Assembly: GCA_937926445.1 (NCBI GenBank) | Contig: CALBAK010000034.1 | Location: 1-37,296 of the forward strand | Length of the DNA stretch: 37,296 nucleotides | Reading direction: 5' to 3' | From: an uncultured Alphaproteobacteria bacterium | GTDB taxonomy: Bacteria; Pseudomonadota; Alphaproteobacteria; Geminicoccales; Geminicoccaceae | Shown: in pieces, positions 26,986-35,639 of the stretch | How positions within the stretch are numbered: position 1 is the stretch's first letter | Layout of the letters: each line of letters opens with the position of its first letter | Program-made: the position numbers and the translations under genes | The notes under the pieces: generated by a model | Database searches by the model: none | What the model was told of the DNA's origin: nothing | The model's input: the letters and a program-made list of their open reading frames with translations, nothing else

Positions 26986-28086
26986 CCCGCCTCCGGTGCC
27001 CGATCAACAGAGACGGCACTCTCCCGGCAAGCCGATGCGGTACGCGCCGGGGCGGTATCCGGAGACTCCCGCCTCACTCGCGTCCTTCCGGTCCCGCCGG
27101 CGCTCTCGTGTCTGTACCCGAGAATGGTTAACGAACCGTGGACGCGTGCGACCCGCACGGGCTCCCGGCACGCCGACGGCCGCCTCGATGTCATGGTCCG
27201 CAGTTGCCCTGTCGGTGACGAGCGCTTCCGAAGCCGAGCCGGCGGCTCGCTGCTGTCCATGGTCCGATCATCAGGTCGGGACGTGTCCCGGTGGGCCCAA
27301 TCGGGCCCACGGCCGCCGCCGGGCCGCGAGCTTCCAGGCGTGCTCCGCCCGGACTCGTCGCACGAAGCGTTCGAACCCGAGAAACGCGATGCCGACGGCA
27401 TCGGACGCTCGAGCGGAGGGGTGTCGGTCCCGAGGGCACGGTCGACCTGTTCGTGCTGGCCAGCGTCGAAAAGTCGTGCGACCTCGCCGGTCTCGCGACG
27501 GAAGGCCCGGTGGTTCTCGACTGCCGCCTCGAAGTCGGACGGTTTCCCATTCATCGCCGTGCCGTCCCTGCAAATCCATCGTCCGAGCCGACGACAGCTG
27601 TCCTTGCCGATGGATTCGGTACCGAGCTTTTCCTTCTTCGAAACCGTGTTGCGGTACGTGACCGAGCACGGCGTATGCTCCCGGCTGACCTCGGCGAGGT
27701 TCGACCGGCCCCTCTCCGCTTCCGATGGATCGGCGCGGACCCTCCCACGACCCGCGATCAGGTGGAAAGGCCCGAGGAGCGCTGGTACGCGGGCTCGATC
27801 GTGACCCGATCGGTCTCTCACCCGCTCGGTCCGTTTCCGGTTTCCTTCGGAGAGGTTGTCGTTCCTGGTAACGGCCGCACAGGCCGCGATCGAGCCGCAT
27901 CCGCTGGACCTCCGGAGCGGGCAGGTTCCGTCCGCACAGCCGAGGTTCGCCCCGAAGCGCTCGAAAGTTCTCCTGCGACGAGAGGGTGAGGACGCCTTAG
28001 AACGTGCTTGCCGCCGAACGCAGCTGTTCCTCCCTTCGGTCCCGACGAACGCTTCCGCCACCGACCCCGGTTCGCTCCGTTACCGC
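26986..28086. other. 1.1-kb tract without recognisable gene
   Basis: No frame gives a recognisable product. The tract includes two abutting perfect inverted repeats at 27277-27310. It separates the decaying permease from the DUF1499 gene, whose 3' end faces it. Confidence 0.55.
27277..27310. repeat. Two abutting perfect hairpins
   Basis: CGGGAC-gt-GTCCCG (27277-27290) is followed without a gap by GTGGGCCC-aatc-GGGCCCAC (27291-27310). Both stems are perfect. There is no T-run on either side, so a standard intrinsic terminator is unlikely. Confidence 0.75.
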
Positions 28087-28575
28087 TCAACGTCCGCCGG
28101 AAACGGACTCCACCCGGTCCACCACCGCCCGGATCCACGCTTCGAGCCGGGCTGCGTTCACACCGAGGTCCCAATAGCCGGTTTCGGAGCGGCTATAGGC
28201 GGCGAAGCTCGAGCGGCCGTCGGGCAAAGGCAGCACCTTGACGGCGATCGTGTCGACGAAACCGAACAGGCGCGAGCGCTGCTGGGCGACCAGCCGCAGA
28301 CCCGCCGGATCGAAGGCGAGGACCACCGTTCGGGGTTCGGCCTCGATCACGGCCCGCCAAGCCTCGAGCAACCGCTCCGGTGTCGCCGCCAGGACGGGCG
28401 ACGGCTCGTCGACCGGCGCGGCACAGACGCCGGGCGGGCAGACCAACCGGTCGTTCGGCCGTCCGGTGCGCACGACCGTGGTCGGGTCGAGCGTCGCGGG
28501 CGTCGCCCGCAGTGCGGAAGCGAGGAGGAGGGTCGCGAGCGGGAGCACGACGAGAACTGTGGCGTTTCTGCCCAA
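28087..28575 (-). CDS. DUF1499-family protein
   Basis: A 162-residue protein of the DUF1499 family, whose function is unknown. The N-terminus is a signal peptide or membrane anchor ('TVLVVLPLATLLLASALRA'). The family core follows: 'NDRLVCPPGVCAAP', 'LLEAWRAVIEAEPRTVVLA', 'QRSRLFGFVDTIAVKVLPL' and 'SFAAYSRSETGYWDLGVNAA'. I place the start at TTG 28575, because GGAGG sits five bases upstream and the signal peptide begins there; upstream in-frame codons look non-coding. The protein is complete, with no lesion seen, in the middle of a decayed region. Confidence 0.8.
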   Translation of the reverse strand: MGRNATVLVVLPLATLLLASALRATPATLDPTTVVRTGRPNDRLVCPPGVCAAPVDEPSPVLAATPERLLEAWRAVIEAEPRTVVLAFDPAGLRLVAQQRSRLFGFVDTIAVKVLPLPDGRSSFAAYSRSETGYWDLGVNAARLEAWIRAVVDRVESVSGGR

Positions 28576-29197
28576 AGCGGCCTCCGAGTTCGAGCGGCAC
28601 CGGCCTCTTTTACGGGTGGGGAACCATGCGGATTGGCCGAAACGCGGTACGGCGCGCACGAGCCGAACGGCGGTCGTTCGCCCGAGCCGATTCCGTAGGC
28701 CTCTCTCGCCGCCCGAGCCTCGCTTCGGGCGCGGGTGACCGTCAGGCGGTCCGTGAAGGGATACCGGGCCGGCGCGGCTCGGCTACCGGTTCCCGCAAGG
28801 CCTTCCCGGAACGGGGGCGAGGCCGATCTTCGGCAAGGGCCGAGGGCGCCGCTTCCGTGTTTCGGCATTGCATCGCCCGCAACGACACGCCGTTCGCCGG
28901 GGCGCCGAACGCCCGTCGCGCGAGCGGCCCATGGCCGAGCTTCGTTTCTTGCCGGCGACGTCGGGCGCAAGCCCCCGAAGGACTCGCTGTGGAAAAAATA
29001 CCGACATCGTGGCTCGCCCCTCGATGGCATCGCTGGTCTACCGTGCACATCCCTCGGCCGACCGACGGTCTGCCCGGGCTGCCGGGATTCCCCGGTTGGG
29101 CGCGGAGATCCGCTTCGGCTTCCGGATCGTCGGCTTGCCAGCGGGATGCAGCGCCGCCACTGTGCGCTTCGTCTCGCCGCATTCGAACGAGGCGCCC
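28576..29197. other. 622-bp spacer without recognisable gene
   Basis: The region lies between the divergent DUF1499 gene and the aminotransferase remnant. Open frames here are extensions of neighbouring genes into non-coding sequence, with no family resemblance. Promoters for both neighbours should lie here. Confidence 0.5.
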
Positions 29198-30391
29198 TTG
29201 CTCCGCAGCGGACGCGGGCTCGTACACCCGTCCGGCCCGACCGATACTCCCGAGCGCGTGCTGCGCGCGTTCGCCCGGGCGAGCGTCGATTTCGGGACGG
29301 CCGACTTCGCGGAGCTCGTCGCCGGATGCCTCGACGAGCTCGCCCGCATGCCCCGGACCCGGGGACGCGTCTACGCCTACGCCGCCCCGGGTCACGGTGC
29401 CCGGGAGGCGGCCCCCGTCAACCCCATGGGCCCGGGTGAACTCATGGGCCCGGGTGAAACGGTTCCCGTACCGGAGGCCGGACGGTTCGCGATGGGGTGG
29501 GCGGAGATGGTGGAGGCCCTGGGGATCCGCGTCGTCCGCGTGCCGACCGACAAGCAGCGGCCGGTCGATCTCGGCCCGATCGAAGCGGCGCACCGCCTCG
29601 ACCGAAAGCGGCGAATTCGCTGCATGCTCGCCGTACACGTCGAGACCTCGACCGGTATTCGGCACGATCCACGGACTTTGCGCGTCGCGCTCGACGCCGC
29701 CTGCCACCCGGCCCTTCTCGTGGTCGACGCCATCGCCCCGCTCGCCTCGATCCGGCTCGAGACGGACGCGTGGCGCATCGATGGGGGCGTCGCCGGCTCG
29801 CAGAAAGGGCTCGTGCTGCCGCCCGGCCTGTCGTTCGTGGCCGCCAGACCGTGCGCCCCCGAGGTCGCCCGGACCGCCGGGCTGCCGCGCCGAGATTGGG
29901 ATCGGTGTTGTCGAGAAGAGGCCGACTCGTCCGAACGCTTCTCCGGCACGCCGCCCGTCCCGATGATCTTCGCGCTTCGCGGAGCGCTGGACATTCCGGC
30001 GGAGGAGGGATCGGCCACGGTGTTCGCCCGGCATCCCCGGCTCGCGGGCGCGGTCCGGGCGGCGGTCGCCCGCCGGGGCGCGTCCGGCGCGATCGACGTC
30101 CACTGCCTCGATCCGGATGCCCGTGCCGACACCGGGAGGGCGCTCGCTTTCGCCCCAGAGGTCGAACTCGATCGCCGGCGCGAGCGGGCCCGCGAGCGTC
30201 ACGGGGTTGGGCTCGGCGGGGCCATCGGGCCGTTCCGGGGTCGGCTCCTCCGGATCGGCCATCTGGTCGATCTCGACGAGGCGATGGTACCGGGAGCGCT
30301 CGGCGTGCTCGAGCTCGTCCTGCGCCTGAGCGGCGTGCCGCACGGCCGGGGAGGGGTCGGGGCGACGGTCGCCGCCCTCGCCGGCCGCTGA
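29198..30391 (+). pseudogene. Decaying serine-glyoxylate-type aminotransferase (class V), frame open
   Basis: A class-V PLP aminotransferase resembling serine-glyoxylate / alanine-glyoxylate aminotransferases, which feed glyoxylate into glycine. About 397 codons are open from a possible TTG at 29198. Family landmarks are 'SGPTDTPERVLRA', 'VVDAIAPLAS', the PLP lysine in 'VAGSQKGLVLPPGL', 'RIGHLVDL' and 'LRLSGVPHGRGGV'. Important positions are changed: the cofactor-phosphate loop 'SGTGAWEAALVN' is 'APGHGAREAAPVN', and 'HNETSTG' is 'HVETSTG'. An 18-bp tandem duplication at 29425-29458 inserts six residues ('MGPGELMGPGE'). No stop or frameshift was found, so a diverged working enzyme is possible, but the lost cofactor contacts favour decay. 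The CNNM-like gene follows after 18 bp. Confidence 0.6.
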
Positions 30392-30409
30392 GCCGAGGGA
30401 GACGAGCCC

Positions 30410-31642
30410 GTGCTCCTCGAGCTCCTCGTGGTGGCGGTGTCGACTCTCGTCAACGGCTTCTTCGCGATGTCCGAGCTCGCCCTGGTCTCGGCCCGCCGGG
30501 CCCGACTGCAAGCCATGGCACGAGAAGGTGTGGGCGGCGCCTCTCGGGCACTCGCGCTCGCCCAGAACCCCGCCCTCTTCCTCTCCGCCGTGCAGGTCGG
30601 CATCACCCTCGTGGGCCTCTTGGCCGGTGCCTTCGGCGGCACTACCCTCGGGAAGTGTCTCGCGGCGGCTCTCCGGGAGCTCGGCCTCGGCTTCGAGGCG
30701 GCGGAGTTCCTCGCCGTCGGCACGGTGGTGCTCGCCATCGGCTGCGCTTCGCTCGCCGTCGGCGAGCTGGTGCCCAAGCAGTTGGCGCTCGCCCGACCCG
30801 AGCGGATCGCCGTGCTCGCGCTCGTGGGTTGGGGCGGAAAGACGGCCGAGCCCGTGAGCGAACGGGAAATCGGTGCGCTGGTGGCCGACGCGGCGAGCGC
30901 GGGCGTGGTCGAGCCCGAGGAGAAACGGATGATCGACCGGGTCCTCAGGCTCGGCGACCTGCCGGTGCGCGCGGTCATGACCCCTCGCCGCGAGATCGAC
31001 TGGCTCGATCTCGGCCGGCCGGTAGAGGAGCAGCTCGCCCGGCTGGCCGCGAGCCCGCACAGTCGGCTGCCGGTGGGGCGCGGCCGGGTCGACGAGGCCA
31101 CCGGCGTGGTCCGCGCCAAGGGCGTCATGGCCGAGCTCGCCGCCGGCCGTCCCGTCGACCTCGCCCGGCTCGCCCGAGCCCCACTGGCGCTCCACGAGGG
31201 TGCCGACGTGCTCGCCGCGCTCGCGGCCCTTCGCACCACCGACCTCGACATGCTGTTGGTGGTCGACGAGTACGGCACCTGCGAGGGGCTCGTCACGAGC
31301 TCCGACATCCTGGGTGCCATCGCCGGCGAGCTGCCGGTGCCCGGCGCGCCGCCCCGGCCCGATGCGGTCCGCCGCGAGGACGGCTCCTGGCTGCTCGATG
31401 GTGCCAAGGGCAACGATGCCGCGGCCGAACTCCTGGGCCTCGAGCTGCCGGCCGAGCGTGACTACCACTCCGTCGCGGGCTTCGTGCTCGACCGCCTGCG
31501 GCGGCTGCCCACCGCCGGTGACGCCTTCGAGGCTCTCGGCTGGCGCTTCGAGGTGGTCGACATGGACGGCAGGCGCATCGACAAGGTCCTCGCGAGCCCG
31601 CTGCGGAGCCCCGAGGAGCCCGGCGCGCAGATCCGGGGGTGA
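30410..31642 (+). CDS. CNNM/CorC-family membrane protein (DUF21 + CBS pair) with apparent internal deletion
   Basis: A 410-residue HlyC/CorC-type protein (family linked to Mg/Co transport; often misnamed hemolysin). Parts in order: a DUF21 membrane domain from residue 1 ('NGFFAMSELALVSARRARLQ', 'AVQVGITLVGLLAGAFGG', 'LAVGELVPKQLALARPERIA'), a CBS pair ('VMTPRREIDWLDL' to 'LLVVDEYGTCEGLVTSSDIL') and a C-terminal transporter-associated domain ('DYHSVAGFVLDRLRRLPTAGD'). Between 'PERIAVLALVGWGGK' and 'PVSEREIGALVADAASAGV' about 30-40 residues seem missing compared with relatives, which would remove the end of DUF21. The reading frame is kept. The GTG start at 30410 has GGGAG upstream and lies 18 bp after the aminotransferase stop. 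It may be functional, shortened or early in decay. Confidence 0.78.
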   Translation: MLLELLVVAVSTLVNGFFAMSELALVSARRARLQAMAREGVGGASRALALAQNPALFLSAVQVGITLVGLLAGAFGGTTLGKCLAAALRELGLGFEAAEFLAVGTVVLAIGCASLAVGELVPKQLALARPERIAVLALVGWGGKTAEPVSEREIGALVADAASAGVVEPEEKRMIDRVLRLGDLPVRAVMTPRREIDWLDLGRPVEEQLARLAASPHSRLPVGRGRVDEATGVVRAKGVMAELAAGRPVDLARLARAPLALHEGADVLAALAALRTTDLDMLLVVDEYGTCEGLVTSSDILGAIAGELPVPGAPPRPDAVRREDGSWLLDGAKGNDAAAELLGLELPAERDYHSVAGFVLDRLRRLPTAGDAFEALGWRFEVVDMDGRRIDKVLASPLRSPEEPGAQIRG

Positions 31643-31987
31643 CCGGGCCGCGGGCAGGCTCACACCCAAGTCACCGCGGTCCTCCCCGACCATCGCCGCT
31701 CGCCCCGGGTACGAGCGAGCCGGCCCGACGGGCGCGACCCTGACGACGGCGGCCGGCGGCGAGAGCCTCCCGCGCGAGACCTCGAGCAGACGGACCAACA
31801 GACCCAGCACACACCGCAACCGAGCGGCGAGTGCTCGAGCGAGAAGGGACGCGCGAAACGACCACAACGACACCGGTCCGACCTCCGGATCACGCCTCGA
31901 AGGTAGCACGCGATCCTTAACGGACCGTTACCATCGTTCGTTCGAGCGACGCGGGGCGGCTCGTCGCCACCCCCCGTCCGCTACCGC
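31643..31987. other. 345-bp spacer between convergent genes
   Basis: No gene is recognisable here. A perfect 13-bp palindrome (TAACGG-A-CCGTTA) lies at 31918-31930, about 60 bp beyond the stop of the convergent small secreted protein gene. Confidence 0.5.
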
Positions 31988-32245
31988 TCAGCGCTGGATG
32001 CAGACCCGGCCGGGCAGCGAGCAGGCGACGCGCCAGCGCAGCCAGCGGACGAACTCGCGTGGCCCACGCGGCGGATCGGGTTGTACCTGCGGCGTGGGTG
32101 CGTTGCCGAGCGCGAGCTCGACCGACACGGTGGTTCCGGCGGTCACCCGGTCGAGGAGCTTGGGGGACAGCGGCATCGGCTCGGCGGCGATGCCTCGGGC
32201 GGCGGCCACGAGCAGGACCGACGCCATCGGTAGGACACGACGCAT
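31988..32245 (-). CDS. Small secreted hypothetical protein
   Basis: An 85-residue product with a classic signal peptide ('MRRVLPMASVLLVAAARGIAAEP', probable cleavage after AAA or IAA-type site near residue 21). The mature part contains a Pro-rich stretch and two cysteines ('VACSLPGRVC') that could form a disulfide. The ATG at 32245 has GAGG eight bases upstream. I do not recognise a family. It is divergent from ndk, with about 220 bp between the starts. The coding assignment rests on the signal peptide, the ribosome site and the position in an otherwise intact region. Confidence 0.55.
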   Translation of the reverse strand: MRRVLPMASVLLVAAARGIAAEPMPLSPKLLDRVTAGTTVSVELALGNAPTPQVQPDPPRGPREFVRWLRWRVACSLPGRVCIQR

Positions 32246-32468
32246 GCTTCGACCTCGATGGACCGGTTGGATCGACGCCCCGCGTCTGGAACGGGCGAAG
32301 CCGCCGGTCAAGCTTCCGAGCCACCTTCGGCGAGGCTGCGGTCCGGGCGGCCGACCGCCCGGTCGCGCTCGCCCCGCGCACACCCTTCCAAGGCGCGCGC
32401 TCCACTGCTAGGAACCGCGCGCGCCGCTCCGGCGCGCCCCTCCTCTCCGAGCCGATCGGAACCGAGCC

Positions 32469-32891
32469 ATGGCCGTCGAGCGGACGCTCTCGATCATCAA
32501 GCCCGATGCCACCCGCCGCAACCTGACCGGCGCCATCAACGCCCGCATCGAGCAGGCGGGCTTGCGGATCGTCGCCCAGAAGCGCCTCAAGCTCGCGCGC
32601 GAGCAAGCCGAGGCCTTCTATGCCGTGCACCGCGAGCGGCCCTTCTTCGACAGCCTCTGCCGTTTCATGACCAGCGGCCCCGTGGTCGTGCAGGTCCTCG
32701 AGGGCGAGAACGCGGTCCAGCGTTATCGCGAAGTCATGGGCGCCACCGACCCCGCCAAGGCCGCCCCTGGCACGATCCGCAAAGACTTCGCCGAATCGAT
32801 CGAGGCCAACTCGGTGCACGGCTCGGACAGCCCGGACAACGCCCGCACCGAGATCGCCTTCTTCTTCGCCGGCATCGAGATCACCGGCTGA
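32469..32891 (+). CDS. ndk: Nucleoside diphosphate kinase
   Basis: A 140-residue cytosolic kinase that transfers the gamma-phosphate from ATP to other nucleoside diphosphates through a phosphohistidine. Length and sequence are typical. '[20 protein letters not shown]' opens the protein, '[23 protein letters not shown]' and '[23 protein letters not shown]' follow, and the catalytic His (about residue 117) lies in NSVHGSDS. The ATG at 32469 is the only sensible start. No lesion was seen. Confidence 0.97.
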   Translation: MAVERTLSIIKPDATRRNLTGAINARIEQAGLRIVAQKRLKLAREQAEAFYAVHRERPFFDSLCRFMTSGPVVVQVLEGENAVQRYREVMGATDPAKAAPGTIRKDFAESIEANSVHGSDSPDNARTEIAFFFAGIEITG

Positions 32892-32900
32892 GCCGGCCGC

Positions 32901-33257
32901 TCAGCGCCGCCAGGCCGGGCGCGGCGGCGGTTCGGCCGGCGGGTCCCGCCGACCGCTGGCGGCCGCCACGATCGGCTCGAGCAGAGCCAACGGCACGGTC
33001 GGTGCCTGGGCGCCGACCCGCTCGCCACCGCGCCGGAGGCGCGCATAGGGCAGCACGCCCGACGGTCCCCAGCCGACGTGCCAGCTCCAGCCCGGCAGCG
33101 CGCGCTCGAGGAGGGCGGTACAGCGCTCGAGCGAGGCGCTGTAGCCCTCGCCGTCCTCGGTCGCGCCGAAGGCCGCGACGACCGCGCGGTCGATCGCCGG
33201 GTCGGCGCCGCGCGCCCCCTCGAGCAGGCGATCCAGCATCTCGAGCAGCGTTTTCAC
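32901..33257 (-). CDS. Conserved hypothetical protein
   Basis: A 118-residue soluble protein, convergent with ndk (9 bp between the ends). The N-terminal half is helical, and the centre contains 'PGWSWHVGWGPSGVLPYARL' with three tryptophans, followed by 'VGAQAPTVPLALLEPIVAA' and a Pro/Arg tail. It resembles small hypotheticals seen near ndk-type genes in other alphaproteobacteria, but I cannot name a family. It is divergent from uspA, with 108 bp between starts. Confidence 0.65.
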   Translation of the reverse strand: MKTLLEMLDRLLEGARGADPAIDRAVVAAFGATEDGEGYSASLERCTALLERALPGWSWHVGWGPSGVLPYARLRRGGERVGAQAPTVPLALLEPIVAAASGRRDPPAEPPPRPAWRR

Positions 33258-33365
33258 GATCCAGCCCTAGCACGCGGCACGTCCCGCTCGAAGCGGGCTC
33301 GCGAGCGGTGCGCTTCGTGCTAGGATCGCACTCCCGGAGACGTCCGCGATCGGGGAGAGGCGGAG

Positions 33366-33818
33366 ATGCAGCGGATCCTGGTGGCGATCGACGGCTCGGA
33401 GCCCGCCTGGAAGGCGCTCGAGGTGGCCGGCGATCTGGCACGGCTCGCGAATGCCCGAATCGATGTGCTGCACGTCGTCCGCCCCGAGCCGCCACCCGAG
33501 GGGCTCGTGGCCTATGCCGAGGCCGAGCGGATCCCGCTCGAGGAAGAGATCGCGCGCTGGCGCTCCGATCGACTGGCCGGCGACGCGCTGGTCCGCGAGG
33601 CCCGCGACCGGCTCGCGGCCCGAGGCGTAAGCGCGGTCGAGACGATCGTCGAAGAGGGTACGCCCGCCACCGCCATCCCGGCCTCGGCCGAGCGGCTCGG
33701 GGTGGACCTCGTGGTGGTCGGCTCGCGCGGTCGCACGGGCCTCGCGGCGACGCTCTTGGGCAGCGTCTCGCAGCGGGTGGCGCAACACGCCCGGTGCAGC
33801 GTGCTGATCGTCCGCTGA
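33366..33818 (+). CDS. Universal stress protein (UspA family)
   Basis: A 150-residue single-domain UspA protein. The N-terminal strand 'RILVAIDGSEPAWKALEVA' and the C-terminal ATP-binding signature 'VGSRGRTGLAATLLGSVSQ' (G-x2-G-x9-G-S pattern) are intact, so it is probably an ATP-binding member. The ATG at 33366 has GGAG immediately upstream. Its 3' end converges on purN with about 22 bp between. Confidence 0.93.
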   Translation: MQRILVAIDGSEPAWKALEVAGDLARLANARIDVLHVVRPEPPPEGLVAYAEAERIPLEEEIARWRSDRLAGDALVREARDRLAARGVSAVETIVEEGTPATAIPASAERLGVDLVVVGSRGRTGLAATLLGSVSQRVAQHARCSVLIVR

Positions 33819-33840
33819 GCCGCCGCCGCGCGCCCTGAGC

Positions 33841-34497
33841 CTACCGGGCGAGCGAGGGATGGAGGATCAACCGCTCGCCGGGTCGCTCGTCGAGGAGGAT
33901 CGCGCGTTCGCCCTCGACCCGCACACGGCCGCCGGCGAGCATGGCGAGTGCTCGCGGATAGGCGCGGTGCTCGACCTCGAGCACCCGGCGGGCGAGCCGC
34001 TCCGGATCGTCGTCCGGTAACACGGGCACCACCCCCTGGACCAGGATCGGGCCCTTGTCGAGCTCCGGCCGGACGAGGTGGACCGAGCAGCCCGTGACCG
34101 CCGCACCGTCCGCCAGCACCCGGGCGTGGGTGTGGAGCCCGCGATAGGCGGGCAGGAGCGAGGGGTGGATGTTGAGCATCCGATCGCGCCAGCGCTCGAC
34201 CGTGGCGGCCGTCAGTACCCGCATGAAGCCCGCGAGACAGACGAGCTCGATCCCGGCGGTCCGCAGTTCCGCCTCGATCTCGGCCTCGAAAACCTCGCGG
34301 GTCGCGAAGGCCCGGTGGTCGACCACCACGGCTGGCACGCCCGCGCGCCGCGCCCGCTCGAGCCCGAAGGCCTCGGGCCGGTTGGAGATCACGAGCCGGA
34401 TCGCGGCGGGGTAACCGGGGTCGCGGGCGGCATCCAGGAGCGCCTGCAGATTGCTGCCCGAGCCCGAGATCAGGACCGCGGTGGCGCGCCGGGCCAT
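33841..34497 (-). CDS. purN: Phosphoribosylglycinamide formyltransferase (GART)
   Basis: A 218-residue cytosolic enzyme for the third step of purine synthesis, formylating GAR with 10-formyl-THF. Signatures are 'AVLISGSGSNLQALLDAA' at the N-terminus, 'ELVCLAGFMRVLTAATVERW' and the catalytic region 'MLNIHPSLLPAYRGLHTH', followed by 'GCSVHLVRPELDKGPILVQ' (catalytic Asn, His and Asp present). The ATG at 34497 overlaps the end of purM by 28 bp, so the two are translationally coupled in a purMN operon. Confidence 0.96.
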   Translation of the reverse strand: MARRATAVLISGSGSNLQALLDAARDPGYPAAIRLVISNRPEAFGLERARRAGVPAVVVDHRAFATREVFEAEIEAELRTAGIELVCLAGFMRVLTAATVERWRDRMLNIHPSLLPAYRGLHTHARVLADGAAVTGCSVHLVRPELDKGPILVQGVVPVLPDDDPERLARRVLEVEHRAYPRALAMLAGGRVRVEGERAILLDERPGERLILHPSLAR

Positions 34498-35561
34498 GCC
34501 GTCTCCATCCCCTCCAGCAACACCCGGGGCGGACCCGCCCCGGGCTCGATCCGACCGACCTCGAAGACCGTCTCGCCCGCTCCCTCGAGTGCCGCCCGCA
34601 CGGTCGCGGTCTTCTCCGGCTCGACCACGAGCAAAAGACCGAGCCCGCCATTGAAGGTGCGGGCGAGCTCGCGCCGTTCGAGCCGGCCCTCGCGGGCGAG
34701 CCAGACCAGCACGGGCGGCAGGGGCCAGCGCCGGGCGTCGAGCCGGAGGACCACGCCCTCGGGCAGCACCCGCGGCGGGTTCTCGATCAGCCCGCCGCCC
34801 GTGATGTGCGCCATCGCCAGCACCCCGCCCGTGCGCGCCGCCGCGAGCGCGCCGCGGACGTAGATCCGGGTCGGCTCGAGCAGGGCTTCGGCGAGGCCGC
34901 GGCCGCGGGCGAAGGGCGCTTCCGCCTCGAGCGCGAGGCCGCGCTCGGCCAGGATCAGCCGCACGAGGGAGAAGCCGTTGCTGTGCACGCCCGACGAGGG
35001 CAGGCCGAGTACGACCGCCCCGGGGCGTATGTCCGGCCGGGGCAGGACCGCCGCGCGCTCGACCGCGCCCAGGGCGAAGCCCGCGACGTCGAAATGGCCC
35101 GCTCCGTAGAGCCCGGGCATCTCGGCGGTCTCGCCGCCCACGAGCGCACAGCCGGCCTCCCGGCAACCGGCCGCGACCCCGCGCAGGACCGCCTCGGCGC
35201 GCTCGAGGTCGAGCCGACCGGTGGCGAAATAATCGAGAAAGAAGAGCGGCTCCGCGCCCTGGACGACGAGGTCGTTGACGCACATGGCGACCAGATCGAC
35301 CCCGATCCCCTCGAGCCGCCCGGCGGCGATCGCCAACAGGAGCTTCGTGCCGACCCCGTCGGTGGTCGCGACCAAGAGCGGATCGCGGTAGCCGCAGGCG
35401 GCGAGGTCGAAGAGGGCGCCGAAGCCGCCGAGCCCGGCCACGCTGCCGGGCCTCCGAGTGGCGTGGGCGAGCGGCGCGATCCGTTCGACCAGGGCCGCAC
35501 CGCGTTCGATGTCGACGCCGGCCTCGCGGTAGCGGTCGGCGCCCCCGGTCCCTTGATGCAT
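34470..35561 (-). CDS. purM: Phosphoribosylformylglycinamidine cyclo-ligase (AIR synthetase)
   Basis: A 363-residue enzyme that closes the imidazole ring to make AIR using ATP. Motifs are intact: 'DPLLVATTDGVGTKLLLA', 'VAMCVNDLVVQGAEPLFFLD', 'ALVGGETAEMPGLY', 'LGLPSSGVHSNGFSLVR' and 'MAHITGGGLIENPPRVLP'. The ATG at 35561 fits the family start ('YREAGVDIERGAALVERI'). It is the first gene of the purMN pair and is divergent from the DUF2066 gene (78 bp between starts), so both promoters lie in that short spacer. Confidence 0.97.
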   Translation of the reverse strand: MHQGTGGADRYREAGVDIERGAALVERIAPLAHATRRPGSVAGLGGFGALFDLAACGYRDPLLVATTDGVGTKLLLAIAAGRLEGIGVDLVAMCVNDLVVQGAEPLFFLDYFATGRLDLERAEAVLRGVAAGCREAGCALVGGETAEMPGLYGAGHFDVAGFALGAVERAAVLPRPDIRPGAVVLGLPSSGVHSNGFSLVRLILAERGLALEAEAPFARGRGLAEALLEPTRIYVRGALAAARTGGVLAMAHITGGGLIENPPRVLPEGVVLRLDARRWPLPPVLVWLAREGRLERRELARTFNGGLGLLLVVEPEKTATVRAALEGAGETVFEVGRIEPGAGPPRVLLEGMETAWPGAPPRS

Positions 35562-35639
35562 GGCCTTGCCCGTGGTCAGTTTCGCGCGCCCGCGGGCCGG
35601 CGCGCGCCCGCGAGCTTAGGCTTCTTCGGGATCGTGTCC

